From contig NZ_CP068437.1 of the NCBI RefSeq assembly GCF_016757755.1, positions 4,464,001 through 4,528,000 on the forward strand: a stretch of 64,000 bases of DNA, read 5' to 3'. Below are positions 43,654 to 52,708 of this stretch, in pieces. Both the position numbers and the translations under genes were made by a program. A model generated the notes under the pieces. The model searched no databases. It saw only the letters and a program-made list of their open reading frames with translations, and had not been told where the DNA came from. Origin of the DNA: Shewanella sp. KX20019 (GTDB taxonomy: Bacteria; Pseudomonadota; Gammaproteobacteria; Enterobacterales; Shewanellaceae). Numbering within the stretch: position 1 is the first letter of the stretch; each line of letters starts with the position of its first letter.

Positions 43654-44544
43654 ATGCAGAGTTGCGATTTCCAACTATCTTCATTTGTTGCCGGATTTTG
43701 GAGAATTGCAGATTGGCAGCTGTCACCACAACAGCGCATGGCAGTCATAAAACGCTATTTGGAGCTTGGTGTTTATAGCATGGATCATGCCGATATTTAT
43801 GGGGGCTACCAGTGTGAAGCACTGTTTGGTGAAGCCTTAGCATTACAGCCTAAATTAAGGCACGAGATGCAGCTCATTAGTAAATGTGGGATCAAGCTAA
43901 TGACAGACAAGACTCCTGATACCTATCTAAACCATTACGATACCAGCAGCCAACATATTCTTAGGAGTGTAGAGACCTCGCTACAAAACTTGCAAACAGA
44001 TTATTTGGATCTATTGCTGATCCATCGTCCCGATCCATTGATGAACGCCGATGACGTTGCCGAGGCCTTTCAGCGTTTGCATCAACAAGGCAAAGTCCGT
44101 CACTTTGGTGTATCTAATTTTAGCCCGCAGCAATTTGATTTACTGCAATCACGATTGACGCAAAAGCTAGTTTGTAATCAAGTTGAAATCTCACCGACAA
44201 ACATGACCACGCTGCATGATGGCACTCTCGACCATTGCCAACAACATAGGTTGGCGCCGATGGCTTGGTCTTGCTTAGGCGGCGGCAATATATTCAATGC
44301 CAATGATCCACAATCGTTAAGAATACGCGCAACGCTTGAAACCATTGCAGATGAAGTTGATGCTGAGAATATCAGCCAGGTGATCTATGCCTGGGTGCTT
44401 GCTCTTCCGAGTAAGCCACATCCGATTATCGGCAGTGGCAATATTCAACGAATTGAATCAGCGGTAAAATCGCAACATATTACACTGACTCGACAGCAGT
44501 GGTTTAGTATTTGGCAGGCGTCTACTGGCCATGGCGTGCCATAA
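43654..44544 (+). CDS. Aldo/keto reductase (YdhF-like)
   Basis: The 296-residue protein keeps the catalytic tetrad: Asp in SMDHADIYGGYQ, Tyr in the same motif, Lys in LISKCGIK and His in LLLIHRPDPLM. The NADPH-binding region near the end reads IIGSGNIQRIESAV. It resembles E. coli YdhF. It reduces carbonyls with NADPH and the physiological substrate is unknown. Confidence 0.9.
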   Translation: MQSCDFQLSSFVAGFWRIADWQLSPQQRMAVIKRYLELGVYSMDHADIYGGYQCEALFGEALALQPKLRHEMQLISKCGIKLMTDKTPDTYLNHYDTSSQHILRSVETSLQNLQTDYLDLLLIHRPDPLMNADDVAEAFQRLHQQGKVRHFGVSNFSPQQFDLLQSRLTQKLVCNQVEISPTNMTTLHDGTLDHCQQHRLAPMAWSCLGGGNIFNANDPQSLRIRATLETIADEVDAENISQVIYAWVLALPSKPHPIIGSGNIQRIESAVKSQHITLTRQQWFSIWQASTGHGVP

Positions 44545-44555
44545 GACAGATAGCA

Positions 44556-44579
44556 AAAAGGCGCGATAACGCGCCTTTT
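44556..44579. terminator. Bidirectional terminator
   Basis: AAAAGGCGCG, ATAA loop, CGCGCCTTTT, between the aldo/keto reductase gene and the convergent MaoC gene. Confidence 0.88.
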
Positions 44580-44596
44580 CTAAAATGAGTCAGCTT

Positions 44597-45472
44597 TTAT
44601 AAAAAAGTAATTTCGCCAGTCAAATGTGGACGTCGACCTTTTTGATCTCTTAGCTCAAATATCAAGCTGTCCTGTTGTTTCTCAGCAGCAAAGCTGACAT
44701 TACCAGGCATAAACAGTGGTAATTTAAAAGCAACATCAATCTTGCAAGGTTTCGCCACAATTTCAGGCATGATCTCTGCGATACAGCGACCTTTAGACCA
44801 CATGCCATGTGCTAGAACGCGATCAAAGCCAAAGCGCTTAGACAATACAGGGTGCAGATGGATAAGGTTATAGTCGCCCGACGCTTTTGCGTAGCGGCGG
44901 CCCAAGTCCTCACTTAAACTCCATGCTTGTGCGGCGTCCCAATTGATATCACTTCCCCTAGGTGGGCGCATACGCTTAGTCTTACCTTCGATACGATATA
45001 GGTAGGTTGACAGTGACTCCCAAACTAACTCACCGGCGACAAACGCTTTTGATACTAATTCAAACTCTAAGCCAGAGTCCGTCATTTGGCTGGTCGTCAA
45101 TGAACATTCAAAATCGTAGTTTTCAGCGATAGTTGTCGGACGATGTAAGGTAATGCTGTTCTTTAAATGGATCATCCCAAGCAAAGGGAATGTGATTGCA
45201 TCGTGAGTGAATATCATTGCATGTAATCTAAATGCCATGACATACAAGTAAGTCGGCGGCAATGTTTGACCATCAAACTTAAAACCGCATACTTGGGCAT
45301 ACTGCTCAACTTTATCTGCGGACAATGCCACATTAGGACTGCTTACTTTAACCATAGGCAGTGGCTGTTCATCCCAACCTGGTTTACGCCCAAAAAATAT
45401 CTTTCGATAGAGCGAAAACAGCGAGGGCATAGCCTTTAAATCAATACAGTATTCTTTACTCAAACTAATCAA
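44597..45472 (-). CDS. MaoC-like dehydratase domain protein
   Basis: The 291-residue protein is a double hot-dog form. The C-terminal half has the MaoC signature ASGDYNLIHLHPVLSKRFGF with the catalytic Asp and His, and AHGMWSKGRCIAEI. The N-terminal half is a second hot-dog repeat lacking the motif (PLLGMIHLKNSITLHRP). It hydrates enoyl-CoA or a similar acyl thioester. No acyl-CoA dehydrogenase gene is adjacent, so the pathway is not visible here. Confidence 0.85.
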   Translation of the reverse strand: MISLSKEYCIDLKAMPSLFSLYRKIFFGRKPGWDEQPLPMVKVSSPNVALSADKVEQYAQVCGFKFDGQTLPPTYLYVMAFRLHAMIFTHDAITFPLLGMIHLKNSITLHRPTTIAENYDFECSLTTSQMTDSGLEFELVSKAFVAGELVWESLSTYLYRIEGKTKRMRPPRGSDINWDAAQAWSLSEDLGRRYAKASGDYNLIHLHPVLSKRFGFDRVLAHGMWSKGRCIAEIMPEIVAKPCKIDVAFKLPLFMPGNVSFAAEKQQDSLIFELRDQKGRRPHLTGEITFL

Positions 45473-45560
45473 ACCTTACATTGAAACACAGACAAGAAAT
45501 AAACGAGCGGCGGATTATACCCTAAAACGGCAAAAGCCGATAATCACCATTCGAAACACC

Positions 45561-46445
45561 TTAATTACAGATACTATCCCAGCAGTTTTTGCTGTTTGCC
45601 CCCAATGTCGTTAGATAAGACTGTACACTCTGCTCTCCCACTAAATGTCCTGCGCCAACAACCACGAACAGAGGTTGCACAGTGGTAGAGGAGCTCATCA
45701 GCTCGACCATTTTCTTGGCCATGCCCTTATTGCGGTTCCACAGCATCCTCTCCACCATTTCAATGTTACCTTCACGCAGCATCTCCCCTTCCATTAAATC
45801 AGCCAACTCAGCTTCATCACCGCGGCGCCACGCCGAAATAAGTTTAAGCATATCTTCATCTGGTGCTTCTATCGCTTCGCGTACCATCTCCCACTGCGTT
45901 TCAGGAGTAAAAGATGACAATAGTTCAAATTGGAATTTAGTACTTTCGAGCTCGTACACGGGCCTATTATCTGCTTGAGCAACTAATACTGAGTCCACAC
46001 CATAAAGCGCGCTGTACCCCAAAGCGGTGTAGCGGCCAATGCTAAGCTGCATTGATTGTAGCCAGGGTGCATAACTGCTTAAAGCGGTACATAAGGCGGC
46101 TTTATCTTTACAGTAATCAGCCAATACGACTTTAGTTTTATCATCCATGGGTAACTTATCAGCGCCATATTTTTGCAGTAATGCAGGGACATTTGCGTCG
46201 CGAACATCAGCCTCTACGACAAGGGCTTTTGATTTAGCAAACGCCTGTTCAATTTGATCAGCTAATGGATAAAAGTCCGCTTTACCAATATGAATAGATC
46301 CTAATAGATAGGCAGTTTGGCCTTGATAGGAGACTTGGTAAAAAGGCGGTTTATCGGTTGGTGCTGCGTTAGCAATTTGAGCTAAAAACAGACAAAATGC
46401 ACCTACTATCGACAATAAACCTTTCTGGATACTTGTTGCCAACAT
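45561..46445 (-). CDS. TraB/GumN family protein
   Basis: The 294-residue protein has a signal peptide (LSIVGAFCLFLAQIANAA) and the TraB/GumN motifs: YLLGSIHIGKADFYPL at the start and the late VVGAGHLVGEQSV (GxGH). The family is proposed to be a metal-dependent protease. Two conserved-type cysteines (DYCKDKAALC) lie in the middle. The product is exported. It is monocistronic and divergent from a small ORF. Confidence 0.88.
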   Translation of the reverse strand: MLATSIQKGLLSIVGAFCLFLAQIANAAPTDKPPFYQVSYQGQTAYLLGSIHIGKADFYPLADQIEQAFAKSKALVVEADVRDANVPALLQKYGADKLPMDDKTKVVLADYCKDKAALCTALSSYAPWLQSMQLSIGRYTALGYSALYGVDSVLVAQADNRPVYELESTKFQFELLSSFTPETQWEMVREAIEAPDEDMLKLISAWRRGDEAELADLMEGEMLREGNIEMVERMLWNRNKGMAKKMVELMSSSTTVQPLFVVVGAGHLVGEQSVQSYLTTLGANSKNCWDSICN

Positions 46446-46489
46446 ACTTGCCCCTTATAATTCAGCAAATTTAAAAATGAGAGGCTGTT

Positions 46490-46801
46490 ATGCCACACAC
46501 ACAGGTTATCGAGCAACTAAAAGCCAGTTTGCAAACCGCCTACCGTCAAGCTATCGATGCTGATACAAGACTCGACGCGCTCAAAAAAGCTGGCCACGTT
46601 AAGTTTAATACTATTTTTACTAAGGACGAGGGCTTTTCTACAACGAGTAATCGCTTCCAGCCTTATGTACAAGAACTCGCCGCTGAAATGGATGCGATGA
46701 GCCGCGAACCTGACACTATGGTAAATGCGCTAGAAGGCTACGTGCGTAAGCTTGGCTTATTATTGCAAACAATGCAGACTTTTAAAGCCAACACAAAATA
46801 G
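46490..46801 (+). CDS. Small protein, possibly PriC-like
   Basis: The 103-residue protein is all-helical with heptad-like spacing: QLKASLQTAYRQAIDADTRL, then a central FNTIFTKDEGF and RFQPYVQELAAEMDAMS. The distribution of helices and the RFxPYVxEL segment recall the N-terminal half of PriC proteins, but it is far shorter, and I rate that as weak similarity. Annotation as a hypothetical protein would also be fair. There is no signal peptide. Confidence 0.45.
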   Translation: MPHTQVIEQLKASLQTAYRQAIDADTRLDALKKAGHVKFNTIFTKDEGFSTTSNRFQPYVQELAAEMDAMSREPDTMVNALEGYVRKLGLLLQTMQTFKANTK

Positions 46802-46948
46802 CCTAGCTGCTCCAGCCAATCCATTAGCAACCGCCCTTACAATAGGGTCACCTAAAGCGTTAGAGTTGTTAATGGATTCGTTTCTTGTCATCTAAATGTA
46901 ACTCAAACGTCATACTATTTTCTACTTGTTAAATATTGAGTAGAGCAC

Positions 46949-48160
46949 ATGACCCCCACTGATCTAAAACATGAACTCGCTAAGATCATCGACCAAGAAA
47001 AAATCAAAGCCGTCTTTCAGCCCATATGCAATATCTCAACTTATCAGATTCATGGTTTCGAAGCGCTCAGCCGTGGACCCAAACATAGCCCACTGTACTC
47101 TCCAGTCCCCCTGTTCCAAACTGCTGCTGATGAAGGTCGCTTATCAGAACTTGAAAGTTTGTGTCGGCGGATATCTATTCAACAGTTTAAAAATATAGCG
47201 CTTTCTGGCAAGTTGTTCATCAATATTTCACCAAAAGCCTTACTTGAGCCCAATCATGCTAAAGGTCTCACACTAAGCTTGGTGCAAGACTTAGGGATCG
47301 ATCCTTCTCAAGTGGTAATAGAACTCTCTGAGCAGTACCCCGCCGATGATATCGAACTGCTAAAATCTTGCTTAAACCACTACCGCAGTCAGGGGTTCCT
47401 GACAGCCATTGATGATCTTGGTGCGGGATATTCCGGGTTAAGGTTGTGGTCAGAGCTTGCGCCGGATTACGTCAAAATAGATAGGCATTTCATTGATTCG
47501 ATTGACTCCTCTGTTGTGAAGCAGGAGTTCGTCCGCTCTATTGTTGATCTATGCCAAAACTTAAGCTGCAAAGTTATTGCTGAAGGCATTGAAACAGAAA
47601 AGGAGCTCGCGGTATTAAAACAGCTGGGGATCGTGTACTGCCAAGGCTACCTACTGGGTCGACCAGAAGCATCACCAAACCGAAGCATCTCCCTCAAAAC
47701 CAACATCGACCCCACCTATCGCCACATGCAGTTTGCTAACTCAGCAGAAAGCCTCAGTTGCAGCGCCATTACCTGTCAGACTGGCACAAAGCTAAGACTT
47801 ATCGGCGAGCAATTTAGTCAACAACCCGCAGTGCAAGCCATTGTTGTAAAAGACCAACAGCGAGTGATAGGGCTGATCGCAAGAGCTGACATTATAAAAC
47901 TATTTAGTACGCCTCATGGTCGCGTTTTACATGGACAACAATCCGTTGATGACATTCTCAATACCAATGTAATTCAAATTGAAGCTAATCAGACATTATC
48001 TCAGGTCAGTCAGCGCCTAACATCTGAATCAACAGGGCTTGTGGCACAACTATTTATTATTTTAAAACAAGGACGCCTATTAGGGGTTGGTCATACCAAG
48101 GATCTACTCGCACAGATAACCGCACAAAAATTACCGAGATACGCCACACAATCCATTTGA
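46949..48160 (+). CDS. EAL-domain c-di-GMP phosphodiesterase with CBS-like region
   Basis: The 403-residue protein has an N-terminal EAL domain with every catalytic residue visible: E38 (FEALSRGP), NISPKA, ELSE, IDDLGAGYSG, VKIDR, EGIET and QGYLLG. The C-terminal 140 residues resemble a degenerate pair of CBS domains (VVKDQQRVIGLIARADIIKL and QSVDDILNTNVIQIEANQTL), which could bind a nucleotide. It hydrolyses c-di-GMP to pGpG. It has no membrane segments and no operon partner. Confidence 0.88.
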   Translation: MTPTDLKHELAKIIDQEKIKAVFQPICNISTYQIHGFEALSRGPKHSPLYSPVPLFQTAADEGRLSELESLCRRISIQQFKNIALSGKLFINISPKALLEPNHAKGLTLSLVQDLGIDPSQVVIELSEQYPADDIELLKSCLNHYRSQGFLTAIDDLGAGYSGLRLWSELAPDYVKIDRHFIDSIDSSVVKQEFVRSIVDLCQNLSCKVIAEGIETEKELAVLKQLGIVYCQGYLLGRPEASPNRSISLKTNIDPTYRHMQFANSAESLSCSAITCQTGTKLRLIGEQFSQQPAVQAIVVKDQQRVIGLIARADIIKLFSTPHGRVLHGQQSVDDILNTNVIQIEANQTLSQVSQRLTSESTGLVAQLFIILKQGRLLGVGHTKDLLAQITAQKLPRYATQSI

Positions 48161-48307
48161 CACGGCTGCTGGTCATATTTCATAGCAACAGGAGTTAGGG
48201 CAGCTAAGGCCGTAAGTCACAAGGGCCAAACAAGTAAGTTGCTCGTTTAGCCAATTTCAATTGCACCAAAAAAAGCGCTTAACTCTACAGTTAACAAAAC
48301 TATAAGT

Positions 48308-48847
48308 TTAAAGCTTTGGCTTAATCGTATCTTTTAACCATGATGTCAGTAAGGCATTTTCATAGCGGTTAGGCCTAGTACTATTCTTATGAATAGAGTT
48401 CATAAAGTTAAGATCGGTCAACTTTTCGTTACCAGCAATGATGACCCGATCACCTTCAATCACCCTATAGCTAAAGGTGATACGTGGTGGATAAAGATCT
48501 TTAACCACTCGTAAGTCATTCACTGTCGCGCCAAATGTTGGCCTTACATCACCAGCTAAATCTAAGTCTGTCACCACCATTTCAAGCTTTTGATTTGGCT
48601 TTAATATCTTTGCGGCTTCTTTGTTCAGATTTTTAGTTAACTCTTCAAAGGTACGCTTTTCAAAACGTGATTGAATCTCACTACCAGATTCCACATCACG
48701 AAAGCTTTTTGGCTCTTGCCATTCAACTTTAACAATGCCGTTTTCAGTTACCGGGTTAGCAATAGCTTCATCAGCAGCCCACGTTGAAGCTGATAACATA
48801 TAACCTGATAGTAATAGTCCTGCTACTAGTATGTGTTTTACATTCAT
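48308..48847 (-). CDS. DUF3016 family exported protein
   Basis: The 179-residue protein has a signal peptide (LVAGLLLSGYMLSASTWAA). The mature part is the DUF3016 pattern: VKVEWQEPKSFRDVESGSEI, RFEKRTFEELTKNLNKEAAK, LEMVVTDLDLAGDVRPTFG and the end RPNRYENALLTSWLKDTIKP. The function is unknown. It is monocistronic. Confidence 0.85.
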   Translation of the reverse strand: MNVKHILVAGLLLSGYMLSASTWAADEAIANPVTENGIVKVEWQEPKSFRDVESGSEIQSRFEKRTFEELTKNLNKEAAKILKPNQKLEMVVTDLDLAGDVRPTFGATVNDLRVVKDLYPPRITFSYRVIEGDRVIIAGNEKLTDLNFMNSIHKNSTRPNRYENALLTSWLKDTIKPKL

Positions 48848-49105
48848 ATTTGACTCCGTGGTTGAACAAAAAGGTATGCTCTATTTCACAATAGTAGACG
48901 ATCTAAGCTGAATAACGACTTAATGTAAATTGGTTAACATACCATCAGTATAATATTAGTAGACCACACCGTATGCCAATTGGTTGCATCAAATTGCATC
49001 AAAACTTGCCTTAGCTAACCAAACTCAATGCTTAGTTTGCATTATTAGTACTACACATTATGCTGTCTGAAATTAGCCACCATCTTATACATTGGAAATA
49101 ATGCC

Positions 49106-49411
49106 ATGCAAAAACTCGCTCCTATCATTTTTGTGATCTTGTTGTTTACAGGTTTAACTTGGACAATTGTTAGCATCAATCAATCAGAACAAACCTCATC
49201 ATATGAAACCTGGTCCTCCTTCATTTATAAGGGTGGCTATAACTCAAGCCGATATGAAAAGACCGATGATTTTGACGACTACCCAAGCTGCAAGGCATTT
49301 TCAGAGCAGCAATCAAAGCGACTCAACAATGTTGTTTGGGAGTGCGGCCTTAATTGTAGCTTTGACTCTATGAGGCAGGGATATCATTGCAAAACAATGA
49401 CTAATGAGTAG
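49106..49411 (+). CDS. Small membrane-anchored protein with Cys pairs, unknown function
   Basis: The 101-residue protein starts with a hydrophobic anchor or uncleaved signal (IIFVILLFTGLTWTIVSI). The outside part has Tyr/Ser-rich sequence, then four cysteines (SCKAF, ECGLNC, HCKTM) that could make two disulphides. No family was recognised. The region around it is AT-rich and gene-poor. Confidence 0.5.
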   Translation: MQKLAPIIFVILLFTGLTWTIVSINQSEQTSSYETWSSFIYKGGYNSSRYEKTDDFDDYPSCKAFSEQQSKRLNNVVWECGLNCSFDSMRQGYHCKTMTNE

Positions 49412-49699
49412 CTAGGGATTTGGCTATTCAAACTCAACAGTAGCCATTATAAGCTTAAAAAATAAACTACAAAAATCATTCCATCAGTAACCAGCTGTTT
49501 CTATTTCATAAAAATCTAAACCTCCAACCAATCGGTCGACTGCTCATTTTTCGTTCAGCTTTGGTACATGAAGTATTCGATAACATACGTATCAAGCAAA
49601 CACATCCCCAGAGGAAAACCTGTTAACTTACTGCCAAAACGCAGTCGTTAAGAGCAAACGGTTCCTAAACGGGTTACTGATTAATATTTGGAGTCCAAT

Positions 49700-50014
49700 A
49701 TGAACTACTCAAACATTACAACACTGTCATTTTCTGGCCGCATGGCATTCCTTGCAACAATACTTTTTTCATTCAGCTTCATCGGTCAAGCAAATGCAAA
49801 TGACCATGACTTTACAGCAGCGCAGCAAGCCGCTGTCGACGGTCACTTTGAAATTCTTGCAGAACAACAAGCTCAATCAGATCAAGAGTTAAGCAACAAA
49901 CTACAGGCTGATTTTGATGACCAAGTTAATGACTCAGAAGATGAGTTTATGGAGCTGAACTGTGAAGCTTACGGATATGATTTCGACAGTGAAGTGAGCG
50001 CTTGCATCGAGTAA
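49700..50014 (+). CDS. Small exported acidic protein, unknown function
   Basis: From the ATG at 49700 (GGAG five bases before) the protein has 104 residues. A signal peptide ends near GQANA. The mature part is rich in Gln and Asp/Glu (EILAEQQAQSDQELSNKLQA, DDQVNDSEDEFMELNCEAYG) and has two cysteines. It is probably a helical periplasmic protein. A terminator follows the stop closely. Confidence 0.6.
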   Translation: MNYSNITTLSFSGRMAFLATILFSFSFIGQANANDHDFTAAQQAAVDGHFEILAEQQAQSDQELSNKLQADFDDQVNDSEDEFMELNCEAYGYDFDSEVSACIE

Positions 50015-50023
50015 GTTAATATA

Positions 50024-50048
50024 AAAAACGAGGCATTGCCTCGTTTTT
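50024..50048. terminator. Bidirectional terminator
   Basis: AAAAACGAGGC, ATT, GCCTCGTTTTT, between the exported acidic protein gene and the convergent DUF4240 gene. Confidence 0.88.
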
Positions 50049-50095
50049 CGGGTAGTAGCTATTACATACCTGCAGTGCTCACAGAACTCGATAAA

Positions 50096-50605
50096 CTAGA
50101 ATGGAAAAGCGGCGCTCAATATTGGATACGTCGTCTTTAACTGCTTTTTCTTATGGGAGAACTTCTTGCCCACTGGTGAAGCTTGTCCAGAAGGAACATA
50201 AGGCAGTTCATCGTCGGCACGCTCTTCATAAAGTTGCCCCGCGATAAGATCATACTCATCAAGGAAAGGATAGGCGTAACCGTCTTTCTCCGGCCATTCA
50301 AGTAATTTACCCAGCTCATCGGGCGCTGCAACAACGGTGTCGTACCACTGCTTTCCAAGTGAGATCAAAAAGCAACGAAACTCAGCAAAAGCATACTCTG
50401 AATCACACCCGGTAATAATGTAAGCCGCTCCCCACACAGTCCATGAATAGGAACGGCGCATTTGTTGGCCAAAAATCTTATCAAAATCACGCAGTTCATC
50501 ATTACTCAGCGGGCTCAGCTTTTGCTTTAATGATTCGGCTAAATCCGTTTGATTTTGCTGAGGAGATGTACGGGTAACCAATTCCCAAAACTGTGACTCT
50601 GTCAT
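50096..50605 (-). CDS. DUF4240 domain protein
   Basis: The start is set at ATG 50605 because the typical DUF4240 opening MTESQFWELVTRT begins there. The longer open frame to 50752 has unrelated, cysteine-rich extra residues. The 169-residue protein shows the family pattern: LSPLSNDELRDFDKIFGQQM, WTVWGAAYIITGCDSEYAFA, FRCFLISLGKQWYDTVVAAP. Members occur in many bacteria and are often near toxin-immunity loci, but none is visible here. The function is unknown. Confidence 0.75.
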   Translation of the reverse strand: MTESQFWELVTRTSPQQNQTDLAESLKQKLSPLSNDELRDFDKIFGQQMRRSYSWTVWGAAYIITGCDSEYAFAEFRCFLISLGKQWYDTVVAAPDELGKLLEWPEKDGYAYPFLDEYDLIAGQLYEERADDELPYVPSGQASPVGKKFSHKKKQLKTTYPILSAAFPF

Positions 50606-50761
50606 TGTGCTCTCTAAAATAGGTTGATATAAGGCTATTCTAGCGTAATACCCAATAAAATAGTCAAGCGCAGCGATAAAACTAAGTTCACAATTTCGCG
50701 TTCGATTAAGTGGACTCTGCCCATTGAATTTTTTACACTCATCGCACAACACTTGAGCGTT

Positions 50762-51169
50762 ATGACTTATTTTAGGTATTTAATGAAGAAACCCCACCCA
50801 ATACTGGCTATTTTAATGTTTTTCTATTTTTTACTGGCCTTTGCTGCGTTATGGCGCACCGCGACTACACAATCATTCGACCTGTTCACCCTAGGCGTGT
50901 TTCCAGTACTGTATGGGCTTATGCGACGTCGCTTCTGGGCTGGCGTGCTATTAAAGATATATCTCACAATTCAGACCGTGGCGCTATTAGCACTAGCGAC
51001 TGCTGCTGTTATTGCTTATCAAATTACGCCTGAAGATGTGAAGGTTGTTTTCCAGGGGCGCAATATTCCTATAAGTTCCATTGTTATCGCGGCATTCATT
51101 GCCATGAGCTTCCAATACTGGGTCGCCTTCAGCCAAAAAACAAAACATTACTTAAAACAAGAAGAATAA
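50762..51169 (+). CDS. Small polytopic membrane protein, unknown function
   Basis: A 135-residue protein from ATG 50762 with hydrophobic segments ILAILMFFYFLLAFAALW, LFTLGVFPVLYGLM, LKIYLTIQTVALLALATAAV and SSIVIAAFIAMSFQYWVAF, so four helices. The TTG at 50753 is a possible earlier start. No motif was recognised. It is divergent from the DUF4240 gene. Confidence 0.6.
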   Translation: MTYFRYLMKKPHPILAILMFFYFLLAFAALWRTATTQSFDLFTLGVFPVLYGLMRRRFWAGVLLKIYLTIQTVALLALATAAVIAYQITPEDVKVVFQGRNIPISSIVIAAFIAMSFQYWVAFSQKTKHYLKQEE

Positions 51170-51252
51170 GTTTCAATAGCAGAAAAGTAACAGCGTATTA
51201 TAATGACGCAAATCAACCATATAAAAAATAATAACAATTGGTAAAGCTATTT

Positions 51253-52050
51253 ATGAGCGACTTACACCCTAGCGAACTCTCTATTCTGCTGGTTGAGCCA
51301 TCGGATACCCAGCGTAAAATCATTGCTAACCGATTAGCTCAAGAGGGCATAAAACAGATCCAGACGGCCACGAGTCTTGAGCAGGCACTAAGTATTATTA
51401 AACGCCACCAGCCAGATCTGATTGCCAGTGCGATGCATTTTGAAGATGGTACCGCCCTCGATCTACTAAAAAAACTAAAATTATCGCCGCAGTTTAGTGA
51501 TATTCAGTTTATGTTGGTCTCTAGCGAGTGTCGCCGTGAACAGTTAGAAAGCTATCGTCAGTCAGGCGTTGTCGCCATACTACCCAAGCCGTTTACTTCA
51601 AGTCACCTAGGAAAAGCGCTAAACGCCACTATCGACCTATTAAGTCATGATGAGCTGGATCTCACCCACTTCGATGTGCAGAATCTACGAGTACTTGTGG
51701 TCGACGACAGCAAGATGGCAAGGAACATCATCAAACGTACGATTACTAATCTTGGCTTACGCATGATAACCGAAGCTCATGATGGCCAAGAAGCCATTGA
51801 AATAATGCAGCAGCAGATGTTTGATCTAGTCATCACGGATTACAATATGCCCAGTGTTGATGGCTTAGCATTAACGCAATTTATTCGTAACGATAGTGAT
51901 CAATCTCATATTCCTATTCTAATGGTCTCATCAGAAGCTAACGATACCCACCTTAGTAACGTTTCACAGGCGGGCGTGAACGCACTTTGTGATAAGCCTT
52001 TTGAGCCTCAAGTTGTCAAACAAATTCTCTATCAACTGCTCGAAGAGTAG
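51253..52050 (+). CDS. Double-receiver protein with a degenerate first receiver
   Basis: From ATG 51253 the protein has 265 residues and two receivers. In the first (10-125) the acidic pair is VEPSD rather than DD, and the phospho-acceptor position is Ala60 (DLIASAMHFEDG), although the later Lys (LPKPF) remains. In the second, D151/D152, D196 (VITDYNMPSVDG) and K248 are intact. It therefore has one working phosphorylation site and one pseudo-receiver, and no output domain. It resembles stand-alone CheY-type adaptors. A possible partner is a kinase elsewhere. Confidence 0.85.
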   Translation: MSDLHPSELSILLVEPSDTQRKIIANRLAQEGIKQIQTATSLEQALSIIKRHQPDLIASAMHFEDGTALDLLKKLKLSPQFSDIQFMLVSSECRREQLESYRQSGVVAILPKPFTSSHLGKALNATIDLLSHDELDLTHFDVQNLRVLVVDDSKMARNIIKRTITNLGLRMITEAHDGQEAIEIMQQQMFDLVITDYNMPSVDGLALTQFIRNDSDQSHIPILMVSSEANDTHLSNVSQAGVNALCDKPFEPQVVKQILYQLLEE

Positions 52051-52186
52051 AAAAATTGAGAAATCCTTCCTGTTTTTGACTTTAAAGGCCATTTCATAGG
52101 CTTAAAGCGCTTTTCAAATGCAAAAGCTTGTGGCATGTTACATAACGCTACTAACAATAAATCTACGGAAAGAAGAGACGATTCAA

Positions 52187-52459
52187 ATGAATAAGACTGA
52201 ACTTGTTGCAAAAATGGCTGAATCTGCGGAACTAACGAAAGCTGAAGCCGCACGTGCATTAAAATCTTTTGAAGAAACTGTTGCAGAAGCGATGAAGAAT
52301 GGAGAGAAAATCTCTATTGTTGGTTTTGGCTCTTTTGAAACATCAGAGCGTGCTGCTCGCACAGGTCGTAACCCACAGACTGGTAAAGAGATCCAGATCC
52401 CTGCGGCTACTGTACCTAAGTTTAAAGCGGGTAAAACGCTTAAAGATAGCGTTAACTAA
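52187..52459 (+). CDS. hup: DNA-binding protein HU
   Basis: The 90-residue protein starts at ATG 52187. It has MNKTELVAKMAESAELTKAE, GEKISIVGFGSFETSERAAR, the DNA-clamp RTGRNPQTGKEIQIPAATVP and KFKAGKTLKD. It bends DNA non-specifically as a dimer. The AAGAAGAGA stretch upstream serves as a ribosome site. The terminator at 52483-52507 follows. A second HU-like gene may exist elsewhere, so the hup suffix is left open. Confidence 0.95.
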   Translation: MNKTELVAKMAESAELTKAEAARALKSFEETVAEAMKNGEKISIVGFGSFETSERAARTGRNPQTGKEIQIPAATVPKFKAGKTLKDSVN

Positions 52460-52482
52460 TCACAGCTCCTGTGATTTATATG

Positions 52483-52507
52483 AAACCTCCTTCTATAGGA
52501 GGTTTTT
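52483..52507 (+). terminator. hup terminator
   Basis: AAACCTCCT, TCTAT loop, AGGAGGTTT followed by further T. Placed 24 bases after the HU stop. Confidence 0.85.
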
Positions 52508-52708
52508 TTATACCTACCCATTAGCTTACACTGCAGCCCTGTCATTTAACGTTGCACTAATCCAGTGCCACCCGCCCTAAATTGAATCAATTTCAATTAA
52601 CAAATCATCCCAACAATAAATAAACAGCTGTTTTATAACGTGAAAAATTGTGGCTTGCTCTTTGCTATATCTTCTGTGATAACAAAAAAATCTTTAGAGG
52701 GGAAGAGA

